Shown here piece by piece: positions 1 to 12,434 of a stretch of 64,000 nt of DNA; the stretch's first letter is position 1, and each line of letters starts with the position of its first letter. Origin of the DNA: Stenopsyche tienmushanensis (Eukaryota; Arthropoda; Insecta; Trichoptera; Stenopsychidae). The notes beneath the pieces were generated by a model. The model worked only from the letters and a program-made list of their open reading frames with translations. It made no database searches and was not told the origin of the DNA. A program made the translations under genes and the position numbers. The stretch spans positions 2,356,001-2,420,000 of the forward strand of contig WACJ01000503.1 in NCBI GenBank assembly GCA_008973525.1, given 5' to 3'.

Positions 1-13
1 CGCCGACACTCAC

Positions 14-505
14 CTCGGCCGTCAGGTACTCGAGGATGGCCGCCGAATACACGGCCGCCGTCGCGCCCACTCGCCCGTGGCTCGTCGTGCGGTTCTTCAG
101 GTGTCTGTGAATCCTCCCCACCGGAAACTGCGCACACAACAAAAACCAGTTCAAATAGCCGCCATACTGCCGAGTCGCGGCGGGCACTCGCCGATCGCCC
201 GAGCGCCCGCCGCGTCCCGGGGGCGCCTCTCGAGAGCGCCGTAAATCTTTTTCCATTTTTCGAAGCTCGCCCGCCTCACCTGAAGTCCGGCCCGCGCCGA
301 CCTCGACACGGCCTTCGCCTTCGCCTTGCCAGAGTCCTTCCCGGCCTTGCCGCCAGCCTGCGAAACGAACGAAAACACACTTAGAGACGAGTCCGAAACG
401 TCAAACTTCGCCAGCGGGACCCCGAGACGGCCGCGAGCCCGGGGGAGTCTCCCGCGCCCCCCGGCGCTCGACCCTCGGGGAGAAAACTCGTCTCGAACTC
501 ACCAT
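14..505 (-). CDS. His2Av: Histone H2A variant H2A.V/H2A.Z, 5' part
   Basis: Nucleosomal H2A variant that replaces H2A at promoters and in heterochromatin. Three coding exons are visible, all phase 0: the ATG alone (503-505), 280-357 (26 codons, starting [17 protein letters not shown]) and 14-127 (38 codons, starting [11 protein letters not shown] and ending ILEYLTAE). Together they give residues 1-65, matching the family without a gap. Splice sites are canonical: ATG then GTGAGT, CAG then GTGAGG, and GAG then GTGAGT at 8-13. The start codon is the last codon of exon 1. The rest of the histone fold and the C-terminal tail, which carries the DNA-damage SQ motif in flies, lie beyond the left edge. 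The gene sits in a CpG island. Confidence 0.96.
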
Positions 506-650
506 GTCTCAGACGGTAGTTCGACGGTGTTCCCTCTTCCGCACTCGAGCGCACTGAGCCAGCGCCGCGCCAGTCGCGGCACAAGGAGAAACGAATCTCA
601 CCGGGGCTGCCATCGCACAAAAATGCCATTCCATACAGCAAAATAATATT
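506..650 (-). promoter_or_regulatory. H2A.V 5' UTR and CpG-rich promoter
   Basis: GC- and CpG-rich sequence immediately upstream of the H2A.V ATG, giving way abruptly to AT-rich DNA near 640. This is the usual layout of a housekeeping histone-variant promoter. No TATA box was recognised and the transcription start is not resolved. A second ATG followed by a GTGAG-like donor near 604-616 exists but does not match the known N-terminus. Confidence 0.6.
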
Positions 651-2790
651 TTATTCACCATCAAAAATATATATATTCCGTTCGCAACTTTCGATAAACA
701 CTACATTACAACGACGCTCATAACATTTTAATATTTTCAACAAAACCTATTGCAATCTAACTTTATTCCATTTAAATTCTTAATAAACATTTCGTATCAC
801 ATACATTGATTTTACACGCTATGTATAACTTATAATTATGAATTATTAAAGACAACTGAAAATATTAATAAATTCATAACTTTTCAAATTTATTTAACAG
901 AAAAATTTGATCAATTGATACATCAGCTGAAGATTTATCAACAGGTGTCAACACAAAAAAAAATCGCTTGTAAAATTATCAGATATGATATGATGAATTG
1001 ATTGAGGAATGATAATATTTTTCAATTATCGTATGCATTTTTAATTTTGTTGTTTTAGTCCTATCGATGAACGCGAGTTCGAGCGGGCGGGAATTTTTAT
1101 TCGGCATGGCAACCCATCGCCGAGCAAATATCAACCGTTGAATGAGTAATGCGCGATAGCCAACGAGGACTCGGGCGTCGGTTGTGCCCGGCGACCCGCC
1201 GAGGCGTTATCTAACGGCCGTATATGCTTTTTTACCCACAGCCATCGAACAATATTTACTCAGAGGCGACCCGAATCTGGACGAGATATTCGATTTTAAA
1301 ATGCGTCGAGTTCGAATCCAAATTGAGTTTAACGGCGACAATATTAACGCAAATGAATATGGACAATTGCGCCATTGATGATCATTTTTAAATGCGGGCC
1401 CTAAGCGATGGAGCAAAGTATTGCCGGGGTTCGATAAATTCGCGAGCGTTTTAAATTTTAAATTGTTTTTCGTGAGAAAAATGCGTGAAAAGCGCGATTT
1501 AAATGGGGGAATTAGCGCCGACGTGTATATTGGAATATTGTTTAGCACCGTTTGCGAATAATATTTGATTTGCATCGGTCGATCGCTTCGAATCTGAACG
1601 CATTATCGATTCCTTTGTTGCGAGCTTCACTATTAATAATTTATGGGAGCGCTTCGGATTCATCACACAGACGGATGTTGATTTTGTTGCGATCTAAATA
1701 TCTCAAAATGATTTATTATTTATATACGGACGTTTACTGCCGAAGAAATAGCAAACAAAGAAACAAATTCGGCGATTCGCAAACTTTTCTCGCTGAATAA
1801 ATTTGACGATTTCTCTTTTGGCAAATTTTCACTGTGCCGGATGAATTGGCACCATTTCTCTTTTGAAACATTTTGCAGATTCTATTCGCAGAGAACTGAA
1901 ACGCGTCATCTAAAAAAGGACCGAGAGCTACCCAATTTGTATTACTCGGAATTTTAGAATGATGCAATTTGATGCTTTTTTGTGGCAAACAATTCATAAG
2001 GCACAATCTGTTTCGAGATTTGATTTGTTTGCGCCCATCGTGGTCATCATCATGTTGTGCTATATATGTGCATATTTGAGTATCCATCTAAATATTAAAG
2101 CTGCTCAGCTCAACAAACTCATAGCAAAGTCATTCAACTCCACTACGACCCGGCACAAAACATTGATTTATCCCGAATACGTGACGAGAGCGTTACCGGT
2201 CCATATGCATGAGGAAACTGTGTATGAGAGATTTCATTTTTCATCATAAATTCTGTCGCATACTTTATCAAACCATTTTTACGGTGACCACATGAAAGAT
2301 ATCAACAATTTACGTCTATAATTATGTTGCATTAGAAGAAAAACTTCGCAGACGATACGACAAGGACAGATTGGAGCAAATTTTTCATTCGGATTACGAC
2401 CTCTACAAATGTGGATATCCATCCATTGACGACTAATTATTATAATACAAAGCTCAACAGTCAAATGTGGTCGATTATCAACTTTCAGTACTAACAATGA
2501 GGTCATCATAAGAAAATGATTGCCATGTTTTTTTTTAATACACCACATTAAATCCAATACAATTTGCTAATAGTGGTGTCATTATATTACGTATATTCTT
2601 ATTGGCAACCATTGTCCGAGTCTTTTTTATGTCTCCCAACATAAATGATCATTTAATTATCGCTAATGATTGTCTCGTAGGTAAGTTGTTTTGGCTAATG
2701 ATGATTCATGCAAAGAACTCATTGATGAACAAGTAATGAAACATACCAAAGTCAAAAATCGACGAAGATATTATATATAACACCTTCTAT
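651..2790. other. Intergenic, no supported gene
   Basis: AT-rich DNA upstream of H2A.V. A moderately GC-richer patch at about 1,070-1,560 holds short overlapping ORFs on both strands, none of them recognisable. A 96-codon ORF at 1,959-2,249 contains a hydrophobic stretch but has no homology I recognise. I see nothing else to call. Confidence 0.5.
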
Positions 2791-2799
2791 ATTGTTTTG

Positions 2800-3000
2800 C
2801 GCTCAGTGAACTGGAATGGTAAAGTGTACAAAGCCGAAGACACACGATTGTCGGTGTACAAATGATTCTGAGATACACTTCCTGAACATCACATAGGACT
2901 ACAAAATGAAACTCGGAGGATGTACCTCATACTGCTTTCAATATCGAGCGCATAAGATAGAAATGATATGGATGTGACCTATTTCCTTGAATAGGTACAG
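2800..3000 (+). repeat. Diverged copy of a retroposon family (also at 60.6 and 40.4 kb)
   Basis: The stretch around 2,895-3,000 aligns with the retroposon at 60,574-60,964: both carry a block reading AAACTCGG, then CTTTCAATATCGAGCG, then ATGGATGT, in the same order and spacing. It is the most degraded of the three copies seen and its ends are not clear. Confidence 0.5.
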
Positions 3001-3195
3001 GTAGTTCCCGTTTATTGCGACCCCCGACGAGAGCAGATTCGCTATAGTACGATCCTTTTTTTATTTCTTTCGGCTTTTTCTTGCATTTGTGTACATATAA
3101 ATACGTATAATCTTAAGAAATCAAGCTTTAGATGGCATGCGAATTCGATAGAAACATTTTATCCCGTATGGTGGTACAGTCGCCTATTTGCGATC

Positions 3196-3440
3196 GAATT
3201 CCAGTGATTCAAAAAGAACACTATAATGTAAATTATATAATTTATTTATTTCCAGTGTATTATTCATGTTTACTCGAAGAAATTACCGAATATTGTGCGT
3301 TATCGACAGTGTTTATTTATTTAAATACAAGCTTCATTCACGCTGCTACGGTCCTGATAGATAAATGGATTTCTACGAATGATAAGTGATAGACAAGCAG
3401 ATATAGCATCTAAGATTTTTGATGATTTGCTCATTACTCA
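3196..3440 (+). repeat. Unnamed repeat with ORF remnant, copy 1
   Basis: Shares about 240 bp with 20,640-20,985. Both copies can be read in one frame as TEYCALSTVFIYL, then FIHAATVLI, then KWI, with only a few changes. Here the frame closes at a stop just after the DK residues, and an adjacent frame (3,379-3,624) stays open for 81 codons. It looks like the remnant of a repeated coding element of unknown type; I do not recognise the protein. Confidence 0.5.
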
Positions 3441-3624
3441 AAGGCTTAATATTTTGAAAGCTATCAGAAACATCTATGAAATCGGGATAAAAACTACCCA
3501 ATCGTGTTGTTCGGAGAAACTGTTAATCAACTATGAAAATGATGTTCAAAATATCATCAAAGAGATTCTGTTTTTAGCAATTTCCAAAGGCATTAAAGGT
3601 GTTAATCTATATCGTACACGCTGA

Positions 3625-4030
3625 ATATAGATTTATTCATAGAAATGTAAGTTTATTACGAAGCGTACAGAAATAAAAAAAGGACAATTTATATCTTTCT
3701 TCCTGACTGCTACCTACCTACCTTTTCTACTTCGGGGAAAATATTCCTCGCAGTGATTACTTTCAAAGCTGACCCGAGGTGAGCGTCGTTAATTCTGGAC
3801 CTCACAGGAGACTTATATCCTTTTTTAAGTATAAATAACTACCCGCACTGATAAGTAATTGCAAACATGAAAATTATTTCACATGCGAATTTTTGTGTTT
3901 TTTCAAGCCTGACTGGAGAAAATTTTGCCTTTAAATTTTAATCGCACTGAATATTTATTTGCATGTGATTAGGTACAAGATCCATATGAATTGAGAAAAG
4001 CGAAGCTTACAAAGAAAAAGTTGTCTAATC
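3625..4030. other. Intergenic, nothing recognised
   Basis: About 400 bp of AT-rich sequence between two repeats, with a slightly GC-richer patch at 3,700-3,820. No gene or RNA is visible. Confidence 0.4.
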
Positions 4031-4165
4031 CCTCTTTTCTTCGTTATCGTTATGTTCAGGTATGGCATCCGATCGCGAGCCGCTCATTCGTCATATCAGC
4101 GATCCGAAAAGCGGACCGATTGAGCATACATACCTAATGGCCACTCCGTCCTCTTTAAAGACTTT
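4031..4165 (+). repeat. Five-copy repeat family (KSGPIGHI frame), copy 1
   Basis: Contains the family core TCAGCGATCCGAAAAGCGGA and the downstream block CCACTCCGTCCTCTTT. It shares its 5' flank (TTTTCTTCGTTATCG) with the minus-strand copy near 27.08 kb, suggesting a common left boundary. Truncated on the right relative to the copies at 17.9 and 25.2 kb. Confidence 0.7.
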
Positions 4166-4799
4166 GATAAAGATAACTAACATACAGAATAATCGCTGAT
4201 TTAAGCCTCCAAATCATATGACATTTATATATTTTTTTTGTATATAAAACAACTCACTATGTGTATTGCCTTTATGAATATTGCCTTCTTGATGAACGTG
4301 TGATCCGTCGTTGAAAGAGCACCATATGTAGATTAAAAAGACTAATTTCGACAGGGGAAGATTGTATTTTTGCTGAAGTTTATAAACATAATCAAATACA
4401 TCTTGCCCTGATATGCTCCAATAATTCATCATAAATGTCGAAAGCATAAAGAAAAACAGAAATTTCAGCTAGGCCTCCATGTTCATATTCTTGTCATAGG
4501 TAATGGAACATCTTTTGTATCAAAATGTCAGTTTTTATAGCAGATAATTTTGCTTTGATCTGATCACTTAATTGGCGACCAAATCGATAATTGTTTCTGT
4601 AGCTGTATTACAAGACAAATAGAAAGAGATTGCTTGAAAAGGCTTCACATTTCCAAGATAAACGATTACAGCATCATTAATTAGGCATTCTTATGTATAT
4701 TTTGTTGGTTGGGTCACAAAAATAATCACTGTAGGCCGCGAGTTTGACACCCATGATCTAACAGATCACTCAATAAATCCGTAGGATGTCTAATAAAAC

Positions 4800-5112
4800 A
4801 ACAACTTTATTCATCAACATAGTCTTCTTCAAAAGTGATACATCCATTCCAATGCTTCTCTAATATTTCGATGCCTTTTTTGCAAAACGATTTGTCTTTG
4901 ATTTCTTCATTAAAGCCTGATCTCTTTTCCTGGAGCATTCCTTTTAGATTTACAAACAGATAGTAGTCACTGGGAGCCAGATCCGGAGAATGCGGTGGAT
5001 AGGGAAGCAATTCAATGCAATTCACGGTGCATTGTCTTGATGAACAAGCACTTTTTATTCTCCATTTGCGGTTACTTTTTCCAATTTCTTCCGGCGAATG
5101 CATCAATTAGGC
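4800..5112 (-). mobile_element. Mariner transposase C-terminal fossil
   Basis: On the minus strand one frame reads KVLVHQDNAP, which covers the second catalytic Asp of the mariner DDE/D triad. A shifted frame then reads CIELLPYPPHSPDLAPSDY, the third catalytic Asp block, and continues to a C-terminus resembling the usual mariner end (about 70 residues, stop at 4,807-4,809). The frame is broken between the two blocks and the N-terminal two thirds is missing, so the copy is dead. An hAT element lies directly against its upstream end. Confidence 0.85.
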
Positions 5113-5337
5113 CAGGGGTGGCCAACCCGCGGCCCACGGGCCGCATGCGGCCCGCCTTGACTATTTTTCCAGCCCGCAAGATTTATTACACTTTTACAAA
5201 ATATATTTTTTCACTTCAAAAAAATGTCTTTAGTGTATCTAAATCTAAAATGGGGATATATAATTTTATATGCGGCCCGCGAAGCTATGATGCATTTCCA
5301 AAGTGACCCGCAAGATCATTTGGGTTGGCCACCCCTG
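5113..5337. mobile_element. hAT MITE with perfect TIRs and 8-bp target duplication
   Basis: 225-bp non-autonomous element. The terminal inverted repeats CAGGGGTGGCCAACCC match 16 of 16. The flanking 8-bp duplication AATTAGGC (5,105-5,112 and 5,338-5,345) is also exact. TIR sequence and duplication length assign it to the hAT superfamily (Charlie-like ends with a GCGGCCCGC interior). The intact TIRs and duplication point to a fairly recent insertion. Confidence 0.95.
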
Positions 5338-5725
5338 AATTAGGCCATATAATATTCGATATTGATGGTTCATTTTTATTTCTACGTCATCCTACGTACG
5401 CATTTAGTGATGTGTTAGATGGTGTCCTAGCTTTGGTTAACACTCTCGTCGCCAACCGTGAATCGGTGTTATTTCTCACGGGGCCCAAATTCGATAGTCG
5501 GAACGTAAACAGAAGAAATAACGATGCGATATTATAACGCACGGAATAAACACGGATGATATGTGGCGCATCTTTTCTCAGATTTTATTTTATCTTAGAT
5601 CGATAAGCTTGACTCTGTCATTAGTCAAATTAACAGAAACAAAGTAAAGATAAACAAATGCTAATAGACAAGGGTAGGAATGCAAGTTTTGAGATCGACC
5701 GCGAAAGATATTTAGACAGTTATCA
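5338..5725. other. Intergenic, nothing recognised
   Basis: Between two hAT-related elements. A 70-codon ORF at 5,325-5,537 overlaps the MITE end and has no recognisable homology. Confidence 0.4.
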
Positions 5726-6352
5726 TTTTCAAATTGTTATATTCACTTTTCCCTACCGGTGATGTATTTACTACACCTCGACTATAATAATGGGAATATC
5801 GATATGAAATATAATAGATACGGGGTTCAAAATTTTTATATTCCTTCGTAATTTAATTATGAATCACATCAAAGTATTATAGTATATAAGTATTCATCTG
5901 CAGCGACGGAAATAAATAATTTGTCGGGAAATCGGGAATTTTGCGAGTTTTATTCCTTGTCTCAGCAGATAGGAGTTTTATTTATATTTATTATTATTAG
6001 TTTATATACCTCCAACGAGTGTGCATTTTCAACAACAATTTGCCTGGCTTCCAAAATCAGATCCAGTCTAAATGACGAAACACTCGATGCTTTTAATGTT
6101 ACTTCGGGCATATTTTCAAAATTATATTTGATTTTTTTAGTGTTTTTTTTATCTATTTTTGAATTGTATTTTTATCTTTTCAATTCAATTCAATTTTAAT
6201 TTCTTTCGCCTTCAAATTATTTTTTTATATTAAACAAATGGACTTATTAGTAATTTCTGATCAAATTTATCAATGTAACTGATCCCGGGATGGTCCAATG
6301 CAATCCCAAAATCCCGGGATCGAAATTTTGGCTCGGGATTGGATTACCCACC
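5726..6352 (+). mobile_element. hAT fragment with transposase C-terminus remnant, copy 1
   Basis: Nearly collinear with the better-preserved copy at 12,435-13,376. Contains the hAT dimerisation-region signature: IPPTS, then after a frameshift NECAFSTTICLASKIRSSL, then NDETLDAFN. An internal segment present in copy 2 (about 12,940-13,018) is missing. The right end carries the family's repeated CCCGGGAT motifs; the left end is truncated. Confidence 0.8.
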
Positions 6353-6411
6353 TGCCACCATATACGGTGGACGCAGCGACGAACGAGTTAAATAAAACGG
6401 CGAATCCTTAA

Positions 6412-6712
6412 CACTTTCGTGGCCGGTGATGCATATGTTGCATCATCACGGGTTTAAACATTGGCGGCCGCATGATTCCACATATGCATCACGATTGTCC
6501 CACCGTCCATATACATTAGTAATCAATGCAGCATATATTAATACATCAATAATCAATGAATACGGTGAATAAATTTGTATATCTGCAACTTGCTGATGCT
6601 ACATCTATTTGAAGCAATGCGTCCAATGTTTTGATCCTTTGATGCGGCTACGATAGTGTTTTAAACAATAAAGAGCAAGAAATGATATCTTAAAAATGTT
6701 CCCGCACGAAAG
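6412..6712. mobile_element. piggyBac-like MITE
   Basis: 301 bp bounded by TTAA on both sides (6,408-6,411 and 6,713-6,716), the piggyBac target site. The ends are imperfect inverted repeats: CACTTTCGTGGCCGG on the left, and CTTTCGTGCGGG on the complement of the right. No transposase reading frame inside. Confidence 0.7.
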
Positions 6713-6716
6713 TTAA

Positions 6717-8880
6717 CTGTCAAAATCATTGAAAAATCCCTTTTTGATGATTAATTATTTAATTAACTATTGAAGATCTTAAATTTGCAACAGTAATATG
6801 GCAAATGGATAACAAAACAAGGACAAATATCGCCAAAGAAAGTTCTCTAATGGTACAAAATTTTGCCTGTTGCTTAAGGACATTTAATAAAACGAAGCAA
6901 GTTATTCAAAGAAGTTGGATAATTTAAAACTGCTTCCATCGAGGCGTTTGCATGTATAATAGACGATTGATTTCAAAATAAGCTTTATTTTTTTTCTTCA
7001 TGTTTTCCAATTTTCTAACCATCAAATGGCGCTCGACAATAGGAATTAGAGTTGATTATCAGTGTATACCGATCCATCTTTACCAGTCATCAATTCGTCA
7101 GTTTCGAAAACAACTAAATCATCAAATCCTTCGGCCTTACCACTAGACGTGCCAAATCAGTAATCTGAGAATATTCATTCCTGGCTATTGGGATACTATT
7201 GCTCCTCAAAACTTCTGGCTAGATTCCAGCAGGCGTTTAAAATTGATGTTTTCATATTACGATCTGCCAACGCTGAAACTAAGCATAAAATGAAGATTTC
7301 TATTGATCTACAGATTTTTAAAAAAAGTCTCGTTTTATGTATTATGGTTTACTACTATAAATATAATATCCTGTTATAGAATTTGATTCAAAAAAATCAC
7401 AATATTTCCGTAATTTATATCTATATATCTTGCATACTTCTTTATTTTTTACCGCTTTAAATCAAAACCGTGCAAAACGAATAGCGTTTAATTCGAGGTA
7501 AATATATAATTTAATATTTAATCCTTTCGATGTGGCCAAATTTCAATCTTATATCTCATATTTGGCTTATTTAATATCAATCATGATACCACAAAGTAAT
7601 TGTTTAGAATGTTTTAAAGCAAATTCTTGAGTGCAATGAGAAGACACGTTGTTCAAATAATGTTTATTTATAATATAATATAAATTGTTATTTATGTATC
7701 GCAGAGCTTATGTGGAAGCCCTGCCCTCGAGCATATAAGAATGCATAAACAAAATGTTACTGGTGGCCAGTTCGCACCCAGCATTCAATGTTTGCTAGAA
7801 AATCTTCGCATGGAATGAGTTTAAATGTACAGTGCGTTTAAAAAATACATCGATGTAATGGAATATGCAAACAAGATAAAATTTATAAAATCAGCATAGG
7901 TAAATAAAGGGTGACAAAATATGATAATATATCGTTGAAATTATTAAGACTAGTTTTAAAGACTATATTAAAGCTGGTAACGAAAATTAAGATGATAAAT
8001 TACAGTAAACCAACAGTATAAACATAGATGTGCTATTAAAATAGAGCATTCACCTACGTATTTTTTTCAATTACATCCATCAAAATAGCTACTGGTTGTC
8101 TCCACAGTCGAACTACAATCTAAGACGACTTTCGACCATTTTATAACCATTCCACCTACCCACTGCCACTCCTTTCAGCCTAACATTGTATGTAAATTTT
8201 TAAGTGAAGGGTCTTAATGGACCAATATTATGTATATTCCAACATTAATGGAAGCTGATTGTCAAGGACTTGAGGAAAAGTATGTCCAAAATGCTTTCAT
8301 TCTTTGCTAAGTGATACTCCAGCAGTTGAAGAGCTGATGCAATACCAATACGTGGAAATTCACTTCGAAAAACTTATATTATGCATAAGTTGTATACTTA
8401 AAAAAAGAAAAGGAAAGAAAAGCAATCTTCCAGCTCGATTTGCTTACAATATCGAACACACAGTTAACACTCAATTATCCAAAGTAATAAGGAAAAGAGC
8501 CGGATAATCTCCGCAAAAAACCTGCTGTACGTATATGAAATGATACTATTATATATATATATATACGTGTACGTAATAATCTGAGATACGCCATGAATCA
8601 GGTATTTCGGTAATCTGCGTTTTCATTATTTCGTCAGATTTATTTCTTACTGCTTACATAATATTACGTAGTTGGTTGGAAACTATTTTTACTTACTATT
8701 ACCGTTTAAAAAGCAAATTTCTTATTATGAGGTCGTATTCCGGTTAATACATCGCCGGATAATTGAAAACTGATCGTATCACCTCTGTATGAAGAAGTGC
8801 GTCAATTAAAATTAAACAATTAAAAATAATTACATGGAGGACAAATATAATATAATCACCAGATTAAAGATATAATTAGA
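6717..8880. other. Intergenic, nothing recognised
   Basis: AT-rich. Contains an (AT)n microsatellite near 8,550-8,566 and scattered ORFs of 60-67 codons without recognisable homology. No splice-supported gene. Confidence 0.45.
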
Positions 8881-8889
8881 AATAGAAGT

Positions 8890-9455
8890 ATATAATCATG
8901 TAATTTATGTTTATTGGATGGAAGTGTGGGAGTTTCAGGTTGAAGTACATAACACTAGGACACAAATTTATCTATCTGGGAATTCCAGTTTGGATACATA
9001 GCAAATATATATAGGAAAAGATAACCCAAGCAAAATAAATAATAATGACTTTGTAAATAAATAATAATTAATGTAAAATTTAAACGACCCACTCGATCAG
9101 TTTTCTTCAAACAACTTCGTTTCATAATGAGATTTTTTAAGCGTTCTGTAGACATGTTCAGGTATGGCGTCCGATCGCGAGACGATCATTCGTCATATCA
9201 GCGGTCCGAAAAGCGGACCGCGTGGATATGCAAACCTTGTGGCCATTCCGTCCTCTTTTAGAGATTTTACGGCATTTCATATTATTTGTACGATAAGCTA
9301 GATACTTACCATGGGCGCTTCATTCATCTTCATTCATAAAATCTCTTCGCTTGAGACGTGTGCCTAACCGATAAAACCGATATTTTCGAATCGGTTTAAT
9401 TCCGACAAAAATAACGATTTCACCGATTATCGGTTTTCGGTTCGAAGCCCTAATA
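8890..9455 (+). mobile_element. Transposon fragment with GGTTCGG-rich end, copy 1
   Basis: The block at 8,905-9,060 (with CATAACACTA and AAATAAATAATAATGACTT) matches 22,890-23,025. Both copies are followed by a Cys-poor, AACCG/CGGTT-rich end containing CGATATTTTCGAATCGGTT. Such ends resemble terminal regions of insect hAT elements, but no clean TIR or duplication was resolved. The five-copy repeat at 9,153-9,280 lies inside it. Confidence 0.55.
9153..9280 (+). repeat. Five-copy repeat family, copy 2
   Basis: Begins ATGTTCAGGTATGGCGTCC like copy 1, then carries the core CCGAAAAGCGGACC and TTCCGTCCTCTTTTAGAG. It appears nested in the transposon fragment at 8,890-9,455, so this family moved after that transposon was already there. 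Confidence 0.7.
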
Positions 9456-12426
9456 ATTGAAAAAATGATTATTGATAAAAAATGCTTATATATTTTTATA
9501 TACATACAAAAATCTTAGCCTTGCTTTAAAATATGACTAAAATCAGTGTTAACATCCTTTTGAAGAGTAAAAAAGTACAAGGATGCTTTTTAACATAGGT
9601 TACGATAGCAATGTTGCTGTTGGCTTTGTTAGCATATCTTTCAAAGAAGATGAACTTGCAACCTTGACGATTCTATGGTCACATTGGATTTTTAGATATG
9701 ACTGAAATTAAAAGCCTGAAGTGTTGGTATAATGGGTTGGATCCTGAACCTTTGGTATAAAGATTCAGATTATAGAATTTTTTCCGTACCAATAAATTTG
9801 GGAGATTGGAAGTATTATTATAACATAATAGTTCCGATAGATCGTCTCGATCCATGTTTTTAGTCTGATTTCCTGGATCTAAAAAAATAAATCCAAATCC
9901 TTAAATTTGCGACAGTAATCCCACCATATCTTATCCATTTATGGGAGACCAACGGCGGATTAAGCAATTATGAGAGGCTCTTGGAGCAATTTAAGCTTGA
10001 GGGCTCCTGGATCAATTTGGCTTGGGACAAATTCTGTCTATCTAATTCCTTGAATTACGCGGTGGTTAAAAAACTTTTTTTAAGTCCCCTTAAATTTATG
10101 AAACCCCCTGAATTTTTGAGACCCGAGGTGTGCACCTTCTGCGCCACTGTGGGAGACAAATAGGAAAAATCGCATGATTTTTTCCGCCTAGAAAAATCTT
10201 CTATGGAGATCACCTACATCCGATAATAAATATGGCACTTTTAAAAGAAGAAATGTTAAGTTTTATCGTCATCAAGCACTCAAATGCTTCAAAATCAGAT
10301 GGTTAAAAAATTCTACACCTCCTCATAAGTTTATAAACACCCTAGCTCTTCCATTTGAGAGGGTACAGCGCCCCCTGGGAGGACACCCGTTGAAAATCGC
10401 TACTGTTTATTTATATGTGGCAGGATGTTGACATGTATGAAATTGTTTAGTCAATGAGATCAAACGTAGAATGAAACTAGTATGGTGTACTGACTCAACA
10501 TTAATAATGGATCTCATTTTCCTCTTAATCTCAAGAGAAAATTATTTAGTAAATGTATTTCGCAAGTTTTGATGGTATTTGCGAAACATAGAATGAAATC
10601 TAGGCCATGTCAGAGATTATGAGCCATCCAGAGGGATATGAAGCGTTTTATGATGAATGCACAAATATAAGAGATATTACGAAAGTCTGTAGCATTCTTA
10701 TGAGAATTTGCAGTAGGCATTTGACAGTTCAAATGGATGAATGTTGGAAAAAGACGGCGGTTGAAAAAGAAGAAATGTTGCGATTTTATGCAAGATTAAG
10801 TTTGCTAAAATTTAAACTAGACCCTAAAAATATGGGAGATCATGACATCTTACTTTTATAAATTGAGGCAAATCCCACTCTAGATATTTATCACCAAACA
10901 TACAGTTTACTACACCGATTCGATAGTACATATTAAAAATATCAAAGACTTGGAGATAATGTAAACGGAATTCCAAATGTTCATGCATTTATATTAAAAT
11001 ATCATGGTTAGAATAGGAATTTCAGATACTGCAGGACTTTATTAAATGCATCATTATTTACTTTTTCAGATCGATAACATCAAGGTAGGCCTGGATCAAG
11101 ATTAATCGATTGATCAGAAATTAATACGTCCTAAATCTGTTGATACAGTGATTTCTTTCCATAATCTATAAATTGTAATCAGAGCATGCAAACAGGTAAA
11201 AACTACTTTATTCTTTCAGACTAATATATATTTTAATGGAAGCATCATTTATTCGATGAAGTGAAGAAAGGACTTGCCCAATATTGCATAAGAAGCAAAC
11301 AAGAAAGGACGCTTTGAAAGGAATGTTTGAGTATCTCTGAATATAAAGGTTTATAGGTTCAACGTGAATCACAAACCGGTACTAAATGGATACTATTTGA
11401 ATATAGGGATACGGCTGTAAAAAAAGGGACAAAGGAATATCTGGGAACGACGCTCTCCACACAATAAAGAAACTTAGCTATAAATTAACAGTATTTTTTC
11501 AACGACAATAAATGTCATTGATGCTTCTGTACGCAATAAGGGTCGTATGATATTTCTTCTTTACACCCGTGATTGCAACATGGAATTCGAATCACGTATG
11601 TCAAATAACGTGAGGTTCAAATTCTTCTCTGTTTTGTCATTGTGGTGTTTATGCATAGACTGTTACGGTGGCTAGAGCATAAATTTGATTAGATTTGAAT
11701 TGAATGTTTACGAAATGCAAAATAATATAAGACATTCTTGTATTTGTTGAGCTGGATATATTATTGACGCCAACGCAAGATGCTTATTTTTATTCTTTCT
11801 ATCGGAGTTCAAGGCTTCTGCGACGAAGGAACGCTCCTTCGGCTGGTTATCGTTAAAACTTCCTGCCATTTTAGGTCAAGCATCCTTGCGTCCTTTTCAG
11901 TGCTCTTTTTGCCGAGCGATTCCACACTCTAAAACTCTCAAACGAGCTCTCATTCTTCAACATTGTATTGATGGATTTGCCTCTTCCAATATTTGCCCAT
12001 GAAATACTTCAACGCCCTTCAAATACAAGGCGCTTAAATTAACAATGAGAATCGGTTTATCGTTTATTTTGGATTAATTTCTTGTGTATCGATGCAGGAT
12101 GGTGCATAACATAAATATGTTTAACACGCTCATCGCAATTGAAACCGGATCCAATGCATTTAGGTAAATTGCGAAGATATCATATTTAGGTGTGTATGAT
12201 ATCTATTAGTATGATGCATATGTCATCAGTTCCATATTTTCTCTACAACAATTAGGTCATAGTCGCATTTTTCCAATGCATGGAACCCAGTAAAAGCAAT
12301 CAACGTCATCGCACGTTATGTTTAAATCTGAAAATGACGATATAGTGAATCTGCAAAGCGTATTGGACTATCTGTAATTAATTAGGCCACATATTGCACA
12401 TCGTAGATGAAAAATTATAATTTTGC
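9456..12426. other. Intergenic, decayed repeats, no supported gene
   Basis: A degraded transposon-like stretch lies at about 9,945-10,400 (GGCGGATTAAGCAA near its left end, GCGCCCCCTGG near its right). An 84-codon ORF at 10,607-10,861 (MSEIMSHPEGYEAFYDE at its start) is unrecognised and has no clear splice or promoter context. A GC-richer patch lies at 11,760-11,960. I see no gene. Confidence 0.45.
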
Positions 12427-12434
12427 ATTACGAA

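Noticed and set aside
151..646. ORFs overlapping the H2A.V 5' exons
   Set aside because: They are intron read-through or antisense shadows of the H2A.V exons.
1959..2249. 96-codon ORF with a hydrophobic segment
   Set aside because: One membrane-like stretch is not enough; no homology and no gene context.
10607..10861. 84-codon ORF as a possible gene
   Set aside because: No recognised homology, no convincing splice sites or promoter, inside a decayed repeat field.
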